From contig PAKY01000057.1 in NCBI GenBank assembly GCA_002706885.1, positions 1 through 42,110 on the forward strand: a stretch of DNA of 42,110 nt, given 5' to 3'. Positions 16,887 through 23,746 of this stretch are shown here, one piece after another (the stretch's first letter is position 1; each line of letters starts with the position of its first letter). The DNA comes from Phycisphaerae bacterium (GTDB lineage: Bacteria > Planctomycetota > Phycisphaerae > Phycisphaerales > UBA1924). Under the pieces are notes generated by a model. That model ran no database searches, was not told where the DNA came from, and saw only the letters and a list, made by a program, of their open reading frames with translations. A program made the translations under genes and the position numbers.

Positions 16887-16892
16887 TACGAT
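16887..16892 (+). promoter_or_regulatory. Candidate -10 box (TACGAT) of the tRNA-Arg gene
   Basis: TACGAT ends 10 nt before the first base of the tRNA, the spacing expected between a -10 box and a 5' end close to the mature RNA. It sits in the loop of an inverted repeat, CGCGACC (16877-16883) and GGTCGCG (16893-16899). No clear -35 box is seen. Confidence 0.5.
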
Positions 16893-16902
16893 GGTCGCGG
16901 TT

Positions 16903-16976
16903 GCCCTCGTAGCTCAGTTGGATAGAGCAGCGCTTTCCTAAAGCGCAGGTCGCAGGTTCGAATCCTGCCGGGGGTG
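16903..16976 (+). tRNA. tRNA-Arg (anticodon CCT)
   Basis: 74 nt fold into a full cloverleaf. Acceptor GCCCTCG pairs with CGGGGGT (two G-T pairs), D stem GCTC/GAGC, anticodon stem GCGCT/AGCGC with loop TTCCTAA, and T arm GCAGG-TTCGAAT-CCTGC. The anticodon CCT (16937-16939) reads AGG. The CCA end is not encoded: the sequence after the discriminator G is TTGC. AGG is expected to be a rare codon in such a GC-rich genome. Confidence 0.96.
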
Positions 16977-17002
16977 TTGCGGGCCGCAGAGGGCGGCGGG
17001 CC

Positions 17003-17302
17003 TCACTCGGTCGGCATCGCGGCGGCGAGCGCGGCGTCCTTCTCCGCGGGCGTCATGGCCTGCCAGCCGTCGAGACATCCCTCGCAGCAGAAACCGACTT
17101 CCTTGCCCATGTAGCTCACCGTGCCGACCGACGGAACGACGTCGTGCCCGCCGATGGGGCACACCTCGTTGACCGGCTGAACAGCCAGTTCGTTCGACGC
17201 GGTCGCGTTGGCTCCGTTCGAGGCACAGCCAGCGGTGACGCCGACGGTGGCGAGGCTGCCGAGCGCGACGGCGGCGATGAAGACGGTGAGGATGCTCTTC
17301 AT
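17003..17302 (-). CDS. Small lipoprotein with TRASH/YHS-like metal-binding motif
   Basis: 99 residues from the ATG at 17302, with AAGGGAG about 8 nt upstream. A hydrophobic signal ends in a lipobox-like VTAGC, so Cys26 may be lipidated. The C-terminal half carries VCPIGGHDVVPSVGTVSYMGKEVGFCCEGCLDGWQ, with Cys48, Cys72, Cys73 and Cys76. This C-x(n)-Y-x-G-K-x-x-x-F-C-C-x-x-C pattern is typical of YHS/TRASH-like domains associated with heavy-metal (copper) handling in the periplasm. The gene follows the glycosylase gene after 25 bp on the same strand, yet the functions appear unrelated. The role as a metal-binding lipoprotein is inferred from the motif. Confidence 0.75.
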   Translation of the reverse strand: MKSILTVFIAAVALGSLATVGVTAGCASNGANATASNELAVQPVNEVCPIGGHDVVPSVGTVSYMGKEVGFCCEGCLDGWQAMTPAEKDAALAAAMPTE

Positions 17303-17327
17303 AATGACTCCCTTTCTCGAATCGTGA

Positions 17328-18323
17328 TCAGTCGCGCAACTGTACCGAGGTAAACGTCCTGCCGGTGGTCTCGCGTTCCCAGGTGTGCGCGGGTCCGCGG
17401 CGGGCCTCGTAGTCGTCCCAAAGCTCGAGCCAGTAGCTGCGAAACCGTTGGGCGCCGAACGCGTCGTAGTGGGCCTCAAGCATCTTGAGCACCTGGGGCG
17501 GCTCGCCCGTGAAGCCGAGCGTGGACCGCCCATGACGGACGCTCTCCGTGTCGAGCGCGAGGCGGTCGTAGCGGCCCAGGAGCTGCATGATGTTCGCCGC
17601 GGCATACGGCCCGACGCCCGGGAGAGCGAGGAGGTCCTTGTACACCTCCTCGGAGGTTCTCGACGGCGCGGCAATGTCGTTCTCGCTCAGTGAGCCCTGC
17701 TTGAAGAGCTTGGCGATCGCGATGATCCGGGTGTCGCGGTACCCGACGCGGCAGCGACCTCGGAGCGTTCCGGGGCGTGTCCGAGCGAGCTTGGCGGGCG
17801 ACGGGAAGGCGTGGAAGCCGCTCGGCGACTTCGACCCGAGGACCTCGCAGAGCCGCTCATTCATGTTGATCGTGTTGGGCCAGGCGACGTTGCAGCTCGT
17901 GATGGTCTTGATGACGTCCTCGAACATCGTCGGGGAGCGGAACAGGCGTCCGCGGCCTGACCGCCGCCAGCGCGGATCGACCCGATGGAAGGCCTTCAAG
18001 GCCTCCCGCGACTCGTCGAGACGGAGCATCCGCGTCAGGCGGGCGCGAGCCTGGGTCTGCTGCGCCCGGTCGAGCATGCGATCGAATCGGCAGACGAGTT
18101 CGCCGCCACGCCCGGATGGCTGGCGGACGACAACGGTCGTGGCCTGGCGCTCGGCGGACGCGGTGGTCAGATCGAGCGTGGTCCGGAACGCCTGATCGGC
18201 GGGCGACCAGTCGTTCGGCGCGAGGAGGAAGTAGCCGTAGGAGCAGACGTCTCGAGGGAGGTCGTAGTCCTCGGGCGTGCGCAGACGGAGGCGCGAGCCG
18301 GGTACGGCTGGCGCGATGGCCAT
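17328..18323 (-). CDS. HhH-GPD-type DNA glycosylase (3-methyladenine/8-oxoguanine class)
   Basis: 331 residues. The N-terminal 120 residues resemble the beta-rich leading domain of AlkA/OGG-type enzymes (DLPRDVCSYGYFLLAPNDW). The catalytic half has TMFEDVIKTITSCNVAWPNTI, a helix-hairpin-helix LLALPGVGPYAAANIMQLLG (231-250) and the catalytic Asp258 in LALDTE. No Lys occupies the HhH position used by bifunctional lyases, and no FeS-cluster Cys are seen, so it is probably a monofunctional base-excision glycosylase. The start ATG overlaps the stop of the upstream amidotransferase gene (TGATG), so the two are coupled. The exact damaged base is not predictable from sequence. Confidence 0.83.
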   Translation of the reverse strand: MAIAPAVPGSRLRLRTPEDYDLPRDVCSYGYFLLAPNDWSPADQAFRTTLDLTTASAERQATTVVVRQPSGRGGELVCRFDRMLDRAQQTQARARLTRMLRLDESREALKAFHRVDPRWRRSGRGRLFRSPTMFEDVIKTITSCNVAWPNTINMNERLCEVLGSKSPSGFHAFPSPAKLARTRPGTLRGRCRVGYRDTRIIAIAKLFKQGSLSENDIAAPSRTSEEVYKDLLALPGVGPYAAANIMQLLGRYDRLALDTESVRHGRSTLGFTGEPPQVLKMLEAHYDAFGAQRFRSYWLELWDDYEARRGPAHTWERETTGRTFTSVQLRD

Positions 18324-19048
18324 CAGGCCTTCAGGAGCTCGTCGAACGTGAACGCGAGCGTCGCGATGTTGACGCAGAGTCGGTCGGCGAGGCGGGCGAA
18401 GGCGGGGTAGTGCTCGTCGCACTGCTTGCTGACGGTCTCGGGCGTCACGGCAGCCCGCTCGAAAATCAGCGGCTGCTCGGTGACAACGGTGTCGATCGCC
18501 TTGCGGTCCATCTCAAAGTGATACTGGAAGCCGTAGGTACGGAGGCCCGCTCGGAAGATCTGGACCTTGCACGCGTCGCTCACGCCGAGGACCGTGGCGC
18601 CGGGAGGCGGCGTGATGACCTGCTGACCATGTGACTGGAAGTGCGGGAGGTTCCAACGCTGGCCCGAGAGGATGCGATCGGTCTGGCCCGGAGGCGTCAG
18701 GCGAACCTCGACGAATCCCGCCTCGGGCGTCTCCATCGGGCCGACCTCACCACCCAGCGCCTTGGCGACAAGCTGGTGACCGAGGCACACCCCGATGACG
18801 GGGAGCTTGGCGTCGTGCGCTGCGGCGAGCAGTTCGAGCTCGCGTTCGAGCCACGCGGGACGGTCGGCGATGTTGGCCGCGCCGCCGAGCGAGACGACGG
18901 CCTGCACACCATCGAGATCGTGCGGGAGGTCGGACGGGTTCGTGTCGAGCCGACGGATGTCGAGCGAGAACCCGTGGTCGCGGAGCGTCATGCCGAGCCG
19001 ACCGGGGGTCTGGCTGGCGCCGTGCTGGAGGATGAGGATCTTGGCCAT
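18323..19048 (-). CDS. Class I glutamine amidotransferase domain protein
   Basis: 241 residues from the ATG at 19048. The GATase fold has VSLGGAANIAD (oxyanion region), nucleophile Cys88 in VIGVCLGHQLVAKALGG and the His177/Glu179 pair in GFQYHFEMD, so the triad is complete. It resembles stand-alone GMP-synthase-like amidotransferases (YfeJ/GuaA-type, including gamma-glutamyl-polyamine or unknown-substrate hydrolases) rather than TrpG or CarA. No synthase partner is adjacent; the coupled downstream gene is a DNA glycosylase. Product and acceptor are unknown. There is no Shine-Dalgarno site, but a TACGAT box lies nine bases before the ATG. Confidence 0.85.
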   Translation of the reverse strand: MAKILILQHGASQTPGRLGMTLRDHGFSLDIRRLDTNPSDLPHDLDGVQAVVSLGGAANIADRPAWLERELELLAAAHDAKLPVIGVCLGHQLVAKALGGEVGPMETPEAGFVEVRLTPPGQTDRILSGQRWNLPHFQSHGQQVITPPPGATVLGVSDACKVQIFRAGLRTYGFQYHFEMDRKAIDTVVTEQPLIFERAAVTPETVSKQCDEHYPAFARLADRLCVNIATLAFTFDELLKA

Positions 19049-19057
19049 CGCTTGGCG

Positions 19058-19063
19058 ATCGTA
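19058..19063 (-). promoter_or_regulatory. Candidate -10 box (TACGAT) for the amidotransferase-glycosylase operon
   Basis: On the minus strand TACGAT ends nine bases before the ATG at 19048 and no ribosome-binding site intervenes. This fits a leaderless or nearly leaderless mRNA. The hexamer is identical to the one before tRNA-Arg and in the porin promoter. Confidence 0.4.
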
Positions 19064-19284
19064 GCCGAAACGCAACGGTCGCCGTGGCGGCGGACATCGT
19101 GGCGTGGCGGCGGCTGACGTTCCGCTCCGGTCGGGCGGCGCCGACGCGCGCGCACAACATAAGAACGCATGTCTGAAAACATTCTTCTTACATCAATGCA
19201 CGGGTTGATGCCGCCTCGTCCAAGGCCGCGGCGAGCGGCGATCGTCCGTCACCACGCTCGCGGAGCGAGGTTTTCGGGCGTTGG

Positions 19285-19410
19285 TCACGCGCGGATGTTG
19301 AACACGGGGAACTTTTCCTTCTTTTCTTCTTCCGTCACGAATCGCGCGATCTTCTTCGGTTCGCGCTGCAACAGCGGGCGCCCGGTTTTCGTAGAGACTG
19401 TCGCGAGCAA
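19285..19410 (-). CDS. Possible small basic/acidic protein (41 aa), low confidence
   Basis: The frame ends ...TGRPLLQREPKKIARF followed by VTEEEKKEKFPVFNIRA and a stop. Its composition (Lys, Glu, Ile, Phe) differs from the Arg/Ser/Pro-rich noise seen in non-coding frames of this genome, and third codon positions are almost all G or C. The frame is open back to 19677. A TTG at 19410 is the nearest start-like codon, with AAGGAG 12 bases upstream, a little too far. No family is recognised. It could instead be the end of a longer protein or chance. Confidence 0.3.
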   Translation of the reverse strand: MLATVSTKTGRPLLQREPKKIARFVTEEEKKEKFPVFNIRA

Positions 19411-19857
19411 GCGGCCCGAACGCTCCTTCGGGTCGCCTCGATCGGCGAAAGCCCCTTGCTCGCTTTGTTCCGCGTCCGGTTCTCGGACGCGTCTCGCGGG
19501 TGGCCTGAGAGAACATTGCTGTTTCGCACGTCCCATTCGCATGGCGGGCGTGCAATCGGACGGATGCGAGGACGATCGGTATCGATCCGCGCCGATGTCC
19601 GGGCTTCGCCCCAGTGGGCCGTCTGTCGGCGCCGAGTGGGTAGGGGCGATCCGGAGCGGGCGCGAGACCTCGCGCACCGTTCGCTTGGAGGAGAGGCCGC
19701 AGCGCTGAGCGAGAGCTCGCGCTGCGACGGGCCGCGGGCATCAACGCCCCCGGCTCGTCTTTGATCCTGGCTCGTGTCGTGTCCGTTCTCCACGGGGAGG
19801 GCGAGATCTTGGGCGCGGCCGGGCCGGATCAACAAGCCCTTCTTTCCCCACGCCGGG

Positions 19858-19895
19858 CCGGGCGCCGCTGAGTAGCGACGCCCGGTCGTTTTTTT
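19858..19895 (+). terminator. Strong Rho-independent terminator with no assigned gene
   Basis: CCGGGCG-C-CGCT (19858-19869), loop GAGT, AGCG-A-CGCCCGG (19874-19885): 11 pairs with one C/A mismatch, then TCG and seven T. It is oriented for plus-strand transcription, but the nearest plus-strand gene upstream is the tRNA almost 3 kb away. This implies an unrecognised plus-strand transcript in 19.2-19.86 kb. Confidence 0.7.
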
Positions 19896-19898
19896 GGG

Positions 19899-19991
19899 GA
19901 AGGCACTGAGGCACGAAGGCACGGAGGCACGAAGGGGTTGAGCGACGGGCTCCGGTGCACACTTCGACGTCTTTCGTGCCTTCGTGCCTTC
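19899..19991. repeat. GAAGGCAC 8-bp repeats with an inverted copy
   Basis: Four head-to-tail units (GAAGGCAC, TGAGGCAC, GAAGGCAC, GGAGGCAC) occupy 19899-19930. Two reverse-complement units (GTGCCTTC twice) lie at 19976-19991, immediately after the PIG-L stop. Together they can form a large stem-loop. The same unit, six perfect copies, appears at 23747-23794. Confidence 0.75.
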
Positions 19992-19995
19992 GGTT

Positions 19996-20718
19996 CTACA
20001 CCAATCCGCCCACGTCCCTGAGGCCGATCGGTTCCTTGGTGAAGAACGGTTCGGCGGCTTGGACGCCGATGCGGCTTCCGAAGTAGGTCGCGGCGGCTTC
20101 GACCCACTCGACGACCTTGCGGTTCTTCTCGGGCATGACGAACTGGGTCTCGTAGGCGCGGATTGAGGCAAGCTTGGTTTCGAGATGACCCGTGATGTCG
20201 AGCAGGAAGCTCGGGTCGGCCACCCATCGCAGGTGCGTGGCGTAGTAGTAGAAGAACCACTTGGGGTAGATCGGGGAGCCGATCTCCATGAGGCCCGGCG
20301 GGATCGGCATATCCACCTTGGTCAGCTTCGCGTCGAAACGGGCGTCCTCGACGATCCGCGTGGTGGCGATGTGATCGGGGTGGGCGTCTTGGAAGTAGGG
20401 CGTGAAGACGATCTCGGCCTGATGGGCGCGGATCGCCCCCGCGACGGCGTGGCGAGCCTCGATGGAGTGCTCAACGTACCGGTTCGGCAGATCGAGACAC
20501 ACACGCTGGATCGGGGGGCCGTCGGGCGGGGAGAGGATCTCGATCGCACGCTGCGCTTCGATCGCACGCGTGGCGCGGTTGCCGTGCGGCGTCGGCTCGC
20601 CGTCGGTCATGTCGAGGAGCAGGATCTCGTGTCCCGCGGCGGCGAGGGACGCGATCGTGCCGCCCATGCCGAGTTCCTGGTCGTCCGGATGCGGGCCGAC
20701 GATGAGGATGCGCGTCAT
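19996..20718 (-). CDS. PIG-L family (LmbE-like) zinc deacetylase
   Basis: 240 residues from the ATG at 20718. The metal-binding motif GPHPDDQELGMGG is at residues 8-20 (His10, Asp12, Asp13), and AHPDHIATTRIV holds the third ligand His116. The family removes N-acetyl groups from GlcNAc-containing substrates, as in BshB (bacillithiol), MshB (mycothiol) and antibiotic pathways. The size fits BshB1-type proteins and the end (YFGSRIGVQAAEPFFTKEPI) matches the BshB1 C-terminus well, so bacillithiol synthesis is a reasonable guess. No bshA or bshC is in the window to confirm it. The downstream region carries the 8-bp repeats. No ribosome-binding site; a TACCAT box lies six bases upstream. Confidence 0.88.
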   Translation of the reverse strand: MTRILIVGPHPDDQELGMGGTIASLAAAGHEILLLDMTDGEPTPHGNRATRAIEAQRAIEILSPPDGPPIQRVCLDLPNRYVEHSIEARHAVAGAIRAHQAEIVFTPYFQDAHPDHIATTRIVEDARFDAKLTKVDMPIPPGLMEIGSPIYPKWFFYYYATHLRWVADPSFLLDITGHLETKLASIRAYETQFVMPEKNRKVVEWVEAAATYFGSRIGVQAAEPFFTKEPIGLRDVGGLV

Positions 20719-20724
20719 GCCGCG

Positions 20725-20730
20725 ATGGTA
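20725..20730 (-). promoter_or_regulatory. Candidate -10 box (TACCAT) for a leaderless PIG-L mRNA
   Basis: On the minus strand TACCAT-N6-ATG precedes the PIG-L start, with no Shine-Dalgarno site between. It lies in the 62-bp divergent gap shared with the Gfo/Idh/MocA gene, whose own start has a strong AGGAGG site. Confidence 0.35.
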
Positions 20731-20780
20731 CGTCGCGGGCGGTACGCTCCGGCCTTCCGGGCGCCAGAGGAGGACACGCC

Positions 20781-21866
20781 GTGCGGACATTGGTCATCGC
20801 GATCTCACTGATCCTGCTCACCGCGGCCTCGCTCGCCCAGGCGGCCGAACCGCTCCGGCTCGCGGTCATCGGCTTCGAGCACGGGCACGTCGAGGGCTTG
20901 CTGTGGCGGGCTCGCGACGATGAGAGCATCCAGATCGTCGGCGTCTGGGAGCCGAATGAGGCGTTGTTCGATCGGCTCGCGGCGAAGTACGGCCTCGGAC
21001 CCGAACTCCGATTCGACGACATCGGCGAGATGCTCGACGCGTCCGAGCCGGAGGCGGCGTCGGTCATGACGAGCACGCGACGGCATCTGGAGGCCGTGCG
21101 GGCGTGTGCGCCACGGGGCGTCCATCTGCTCGTCGAGAAGCCGCTCGCGATCAGCGTCGAACACGCGGAGGAGATGGCGCGTCTCGCGGAGCGGCACGGG
21201 GTCCACGTGCTCACCAACTTCGAGACGAGTTGGTACGCGAGCGTGCACGAGGCCCGTCGGCTGACGCGCGAGGACGGGTTCTATCGCCCGATCCGGAGGG
21301 CGGTCTTCCGCCACGGACACCGAGGCCCGATCGAGATCGGCTGCTCGGAGGAATTCCTCGGTTGGCTCACCGACCCGGAGGAGAACGGGGCGGGCGCGCT
21401 GTTCGACTTCGGGTGCTACGGCGCGAACCTGATGACGTGGCTCGTGGACGGCGAATTGCCGACGAGCGTCGTCGCGACGGTTTCCACGCTCAAGCCCGAT
21501 CTGTATCCGCGTGTGGACGACGACGCGACGATCGTGCTGACGTATCCAACGGCGACGGCGGTGATACAGGCGTCCTGGGCGTGGACCCACGACAACAAGG
21601 AGATGGACCTGCACACCGAGCGCGGGTCGATCCATTGCGGCAAGTGGGACGAGCTTTCGGTTCGCAAACCGGATGGCGCGCCGACGGCCATCGAGCCGCC
21701 GAAGCGTCCGCAACCGTTCGACAACGAGTGGCGGTACCTCCGCGCGGTCGTCCGTGGCGAGGCGGAGGTCGACCCGCTCTCGAGCCTTCCGATCAACCTT
21801 GCCACCGTCCGGATTCTCGACGCGGCGCGCCGATCGAGCGAGACGGGCGAGCGCATCGAGCCCTGA
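20781..21866 (+). CDS. Gfo/Idh/MocA-family oxidoreductase with a signal peptide
   Basis: 361 residues starting at GTG 20781, seven bases after AGAGGAGGA. Residues 1-21 are a Sec-type signal peptide (VIAISLILLTAASLAQAAE) without a twin-arginine motif. The Rossmann domain follows (LRLAVIGFEHGHVEGLLWRARDD, VGVWEPNEA), with the family EKP (LLVEKPLAIS, about residue 116-125), a C-terminal Gfo domain beginning ENGAGALFDFGCYGANLM, and DNEWRYLRAVVRGE. The glycine motif GxGxxG is altered to GFEHGH. Family members oxidise or reduce sugars and inositols with NAD(P). Planctomycetes carry many secreted copies, and how they obtain cofactor outside the cytoplasm is unclear. Divergent from PIG-L. Confidence 0.87.
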   Translation: MRTLVIAISLILLTAASLAQAAEPLRLAVIGFEHGHVEGLLWRARDDESIQIVGVWEPNEALFDRLAAKYGLGPELRFDDIGEMLDASEPEAASVMTSTRRHLEAVRACAPRGVHLLVEKPLAISVEHAEEMARLAERHGVHVLTNFETSWYASVHEARRLTREDGFYRPIRRAVFRHGHRGPIEIGCSEEFLGWLTDPEENGAGALFDFGCYGANLMTWLVDGELPTSVVATVSTLKPDLYPRVDDDATIVLTYPTATAVIQASWAWTHDNKEMDLHTERGSIHCGKWDELSVRKPDGAPTAIEPPKRPQPFDNEWRYLRAVVRGEAEVDPLSSLPINLATVRILDAARRSSETGERIEP

Positions 21867-21875
21867 TCGGCGGCC

Positions 21876-22316
21876 TTACTCGGCGCGGTTCTCGACCACG
21901 ATGAGGCCGTGAAGCTCGCCGTTGGCTTCGAGCTGCGCGAGGACGACGAGGTCGGGGTCGCGCGTCGCGAAGAACCCGCCCGCTCGGAACGACTCGCCGT
22001 ATCGATCGCGGAACCCCTTCAGCGGGAGATGGAGGCTCTCTCCGGGCTCGACCGACTCGACCTCGCGGAAGAACCAACGGTTCAGCCAGAGCGTGCCGGC
22101 TGGGAGCGTGTGAGCCGTCGTATTGGTCAGGCGGAGGTTGGTCCCGAGACGGAAGACCTGGACGTTCAGCGTCTCCTCTTGCACGAGGTCCGGGTACTTC
22201 CGCGCGTCCTCGTAGTTCACCCGCGCCGTCTGCTTGCAGCCGCTGGCCACGGCACTCGCGACGCCGAGGGTCGCGGCGAGGATGAGGGTTGAGCCGGTTC
22301 TGATCGATCTATTCAT
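21876..22316 (-). CDS. YcfL-like (DUF1425) lipoprotein
   Basis: 146 residues from the ATG at 22316. A lipoprotein-type signal ends AVASGCKQT, so Cys27 is the probable lipidated residue. The body has the pattern of the E. coli YcfL/DUF1425 family: an Ig-like strand set with LNVQVFRLGTNLRLTNTTAHTLPAGTLWLNRWFFREVESVEPGESLHLPL. YcfL neighbours LpoB in E. coli; here no peptidoglycan gene is adjacent, so only an envelope location can be inferred. The gene is convergent with the Gfo/Idh/MocA gene (9 bp between stops) and divergent from dus. Confidence 0.68.
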   Translation of the reverse strand: MNRSIRTGSTLILAATLGVASAVASGCKQTARVNYEDARKYPDLVQEETLNVQVFRLGTNLRLTNTTAHTLPAGTLWLNRWFFREVESVEPGESLHLPLKGFRDRYGESFRAGGFFATRDPDLVVLAQLEANGELHGLIVVENRAE

Positions 22317-22358
22317 GCGACGCAAGCGCCTTCCCCACGGCGCCCGGGGCGCCGCGTC

Positions 22359-22364
22359 TATCGT
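22359..22364 (+). promoter_or_regulatory. Candidate -10 box (TATCGT) for a leaderless dus mRNA
   Basis: TATCGT-N8-ATG precedes the dihydrouridine synthase gene with no purine-rich ribosome-binding site. Found in the 56-bp divergent gap shared with the lipoprotein gene. Confidence 0.35.
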
Positions 22365-22372
22365 CCACCGTC

Positions 22373-23716
22373 ATGAGCTGCGAGGCCGAGAGTCGAAACG
22401 CAACGGCGCCCGAGCCGGGCGTGGCGCCACCTGTCGGTGGCGGCCCCGCTGGTCAGGATATCGACCCCGCGCGCGTCGCTCAGGGTCTCGTCGAGCGGTT
22501 CGGACCCGGAGGGGGTGACCCGCGGGTCGCGGACGCCGTTCCGGGCTTCGACGCGCCCTTCTTCCAGGCGGGGTTGTGCGGGTACTCCGACGCGGCGATG
22601 CGCATCGTCGCCCGCCGCCACGGCTGCCCGGCGTGCGTCACGGAGTCGCTGCTCGATATCACGCTGCTCGCAGGGGGGCGTGGGTTCGTGAAGGCCGACC
22701 TCGGTGACCTGGCCGACAACGTCCCGGGTGGCGACGAAGACACGCCACTGATCGGCCAGATCATGGGGTGTGAGCCGCGCACGATGGCGGCGGCCGCGAT
22801 CAAGATGGTCGAGCAGGGAAGCCGATCGCCCAAGTCCTATCGAGCACTCGCTGGAGCCGACGGCCCGCTCGCAACAGGTCTCGGACCAGAGGGCACACGC
22901 AGACTCGATACGACGCCGATCGCCGGAGATCAGGCGCCGATCACCTCGTTCGGCGCAGTCGACGTGAACCTCGCGTGCCCCGTCAAGAAGATCCGCAAGA
23001 AGGCCCGCGGCGGGCACTGGCTCGCCCAGCCCGATGGCGCAATCGAAATCCTCGAGGCCGTTCGCGAGTCGCTGCCGCCGAGCGTCCCGGTCACTGTCAA
23101 GATGCGACGCGGGTTCGACGACACGCCCGAGATGGCGGCAAACTTCGAGCGGATCTTTGACGCGGCGTACGACATAGGCTGCGCGTGGGTCACCGTGCAC
23201 GGGCGGACGGTCGAACAGAAGTACGTCGGCCCGAGCCGTTGGGACCTGCTCCGAGAGATCGTCTCAAGGGCGCACGAGCGCGACCGGGCCGCTGGTCGAG
23301 AGCCGCGGGTGGTCTTCGGCTCAGGCGACATCTGGACCGCGGCGGACGTGTTCCGCATGATTGCTTACACCGGCGCGAGCGGGGCGAGCGTTGCGCGCGG
23401 ATGCATCGGCAATCCGTGGATGTTCAGGCAGTGCCGCGACCTTCTCGCGGGTCGAAACAAGCGCCAGCCCTCACTGGCGGAACAGCGAGAGGTGCTCGCC
23501 GAGCATTTCGAGCTCGCGATGGCGGTCAATGCTCGGATGGTCCGCGGAGGCGACGCCGAGCGGGCGGAGAGCTTCACTGGGCGGACGATGCGGAAGTTCG
23601 GCATCAAATTCGCCGCGCTACACCCGGACGCCGACACCGTCCAGCGAGCGTTCACCCAGATCAAGTCGCTCGACGACTGGCAGGACGTCCTCGAGCAGCA
23701 CTACGGAAACGCCTAA
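22373..23716 (+). CDS. tRNA-dihydrouridine synthase, enlarged form
   Basis: 447 residues against the usual 310-350. The FMN-dependent TIM barrel shows APFFQAGLCGYSDAAMRI, IGQIMGCEP, DVNLACPVKKIRKKARGG with catalytic Cys202, VTVKMRRGFDD, WVTVHGRTVEQKYVGPSRWDL and VVFGSGDIWTAADV, ending in ARGCIGNPWMF. It reduces uridines in the D loop of tRNA. Two unusual parts are a Gly/Pro-rich N-terminal extension of about 55 residues and an insertion at about 146-194, between the IGQIMG strand and the DVNLACP strand, predicted to lie on the active-site face. Which Dus subgroup it belongs to cannot be decided here. Downstream are the GTGCCTTC repeats. Confidence 0.9.
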   Translation: MSCEAESRNATAPEPGVAPPVGGGPAGQDIDPARVAQGLVERFGPGGGDPRVADAVPGFDAPFFQAGLCGYSDAAMRIVARRHGCPACVTESLLDITLLAGGRGFVKADLGDLADNVPGGDEDTPLIGQIMGCEPRTMAAAAIKMVEQGSRSPKSYRALAGADGPLATGLGPEGTRRLDTTPIAGDQAPITSFGAVDVNLACPVKKIRKKARGGHWLAQPDGAIEILEAVRESLPPSVPVTVKMRRGFDDTPEMAANFERIFDAAYDIGCAWVTVHGRTVEQKYVGPSRWDLLREIVSRAHERDRAAGREPRVVFGSGDIWTAADVFRMIAYTGASGASVARGCIGNPWMFRQCRDLLAGRNKRQPSLAEQREVLAEHFELAMAVNARMVRGGDAERAESFTGRTMRKFGIKFAALHPDADTVQRAFTQIKSLDDWQDVLEQHYGNA

Positions 23717-23746
23717 GCACGAGCGACGGCCAATTTGCCGCCTTTT

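Larger units (their letters stand above)
19064..19995. other. Long mostly non-coding stretch with hairpins
   Basis: Over 900 bp with no recognisable gene. It holds, left to right: an AT-rich imperfect inverted repeat near 19162-19192 (AAGAAC...TTCTT); a possible 41-codon minus-strand frame (19285-19410); an 8-bp perfect hairpin CGCGTCCG/CGGACGCG (19471-19491); a hairpin at 19699-19725 with about 11 pairs closed by a GAGA loop; the plus-strand terminator at 19858-19895; and the GAAGGCAC repeat block. The terminator points the same way as any plus-strand RNA made across the hairpins. Confidence 0.6.

Noticed and set aside
17303-17674. Longer N-terminus for the TRASH/YHS-like lipoprotein gene
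   Set aside because: It would overlap the glycosylase gene in another frame; the ATG at 17302 has a ribosome-binding site and starts a normal signal peptide.
19760-19773. TTTGATCCTGGCTC, a 14-base match to the 5' end of bacterial 16S rRNA
   Set aside because: The match stops after 14 bases and none of the following 16S sequence is present; taken as chance or at most a tiny fragment, not an rRNA gene.
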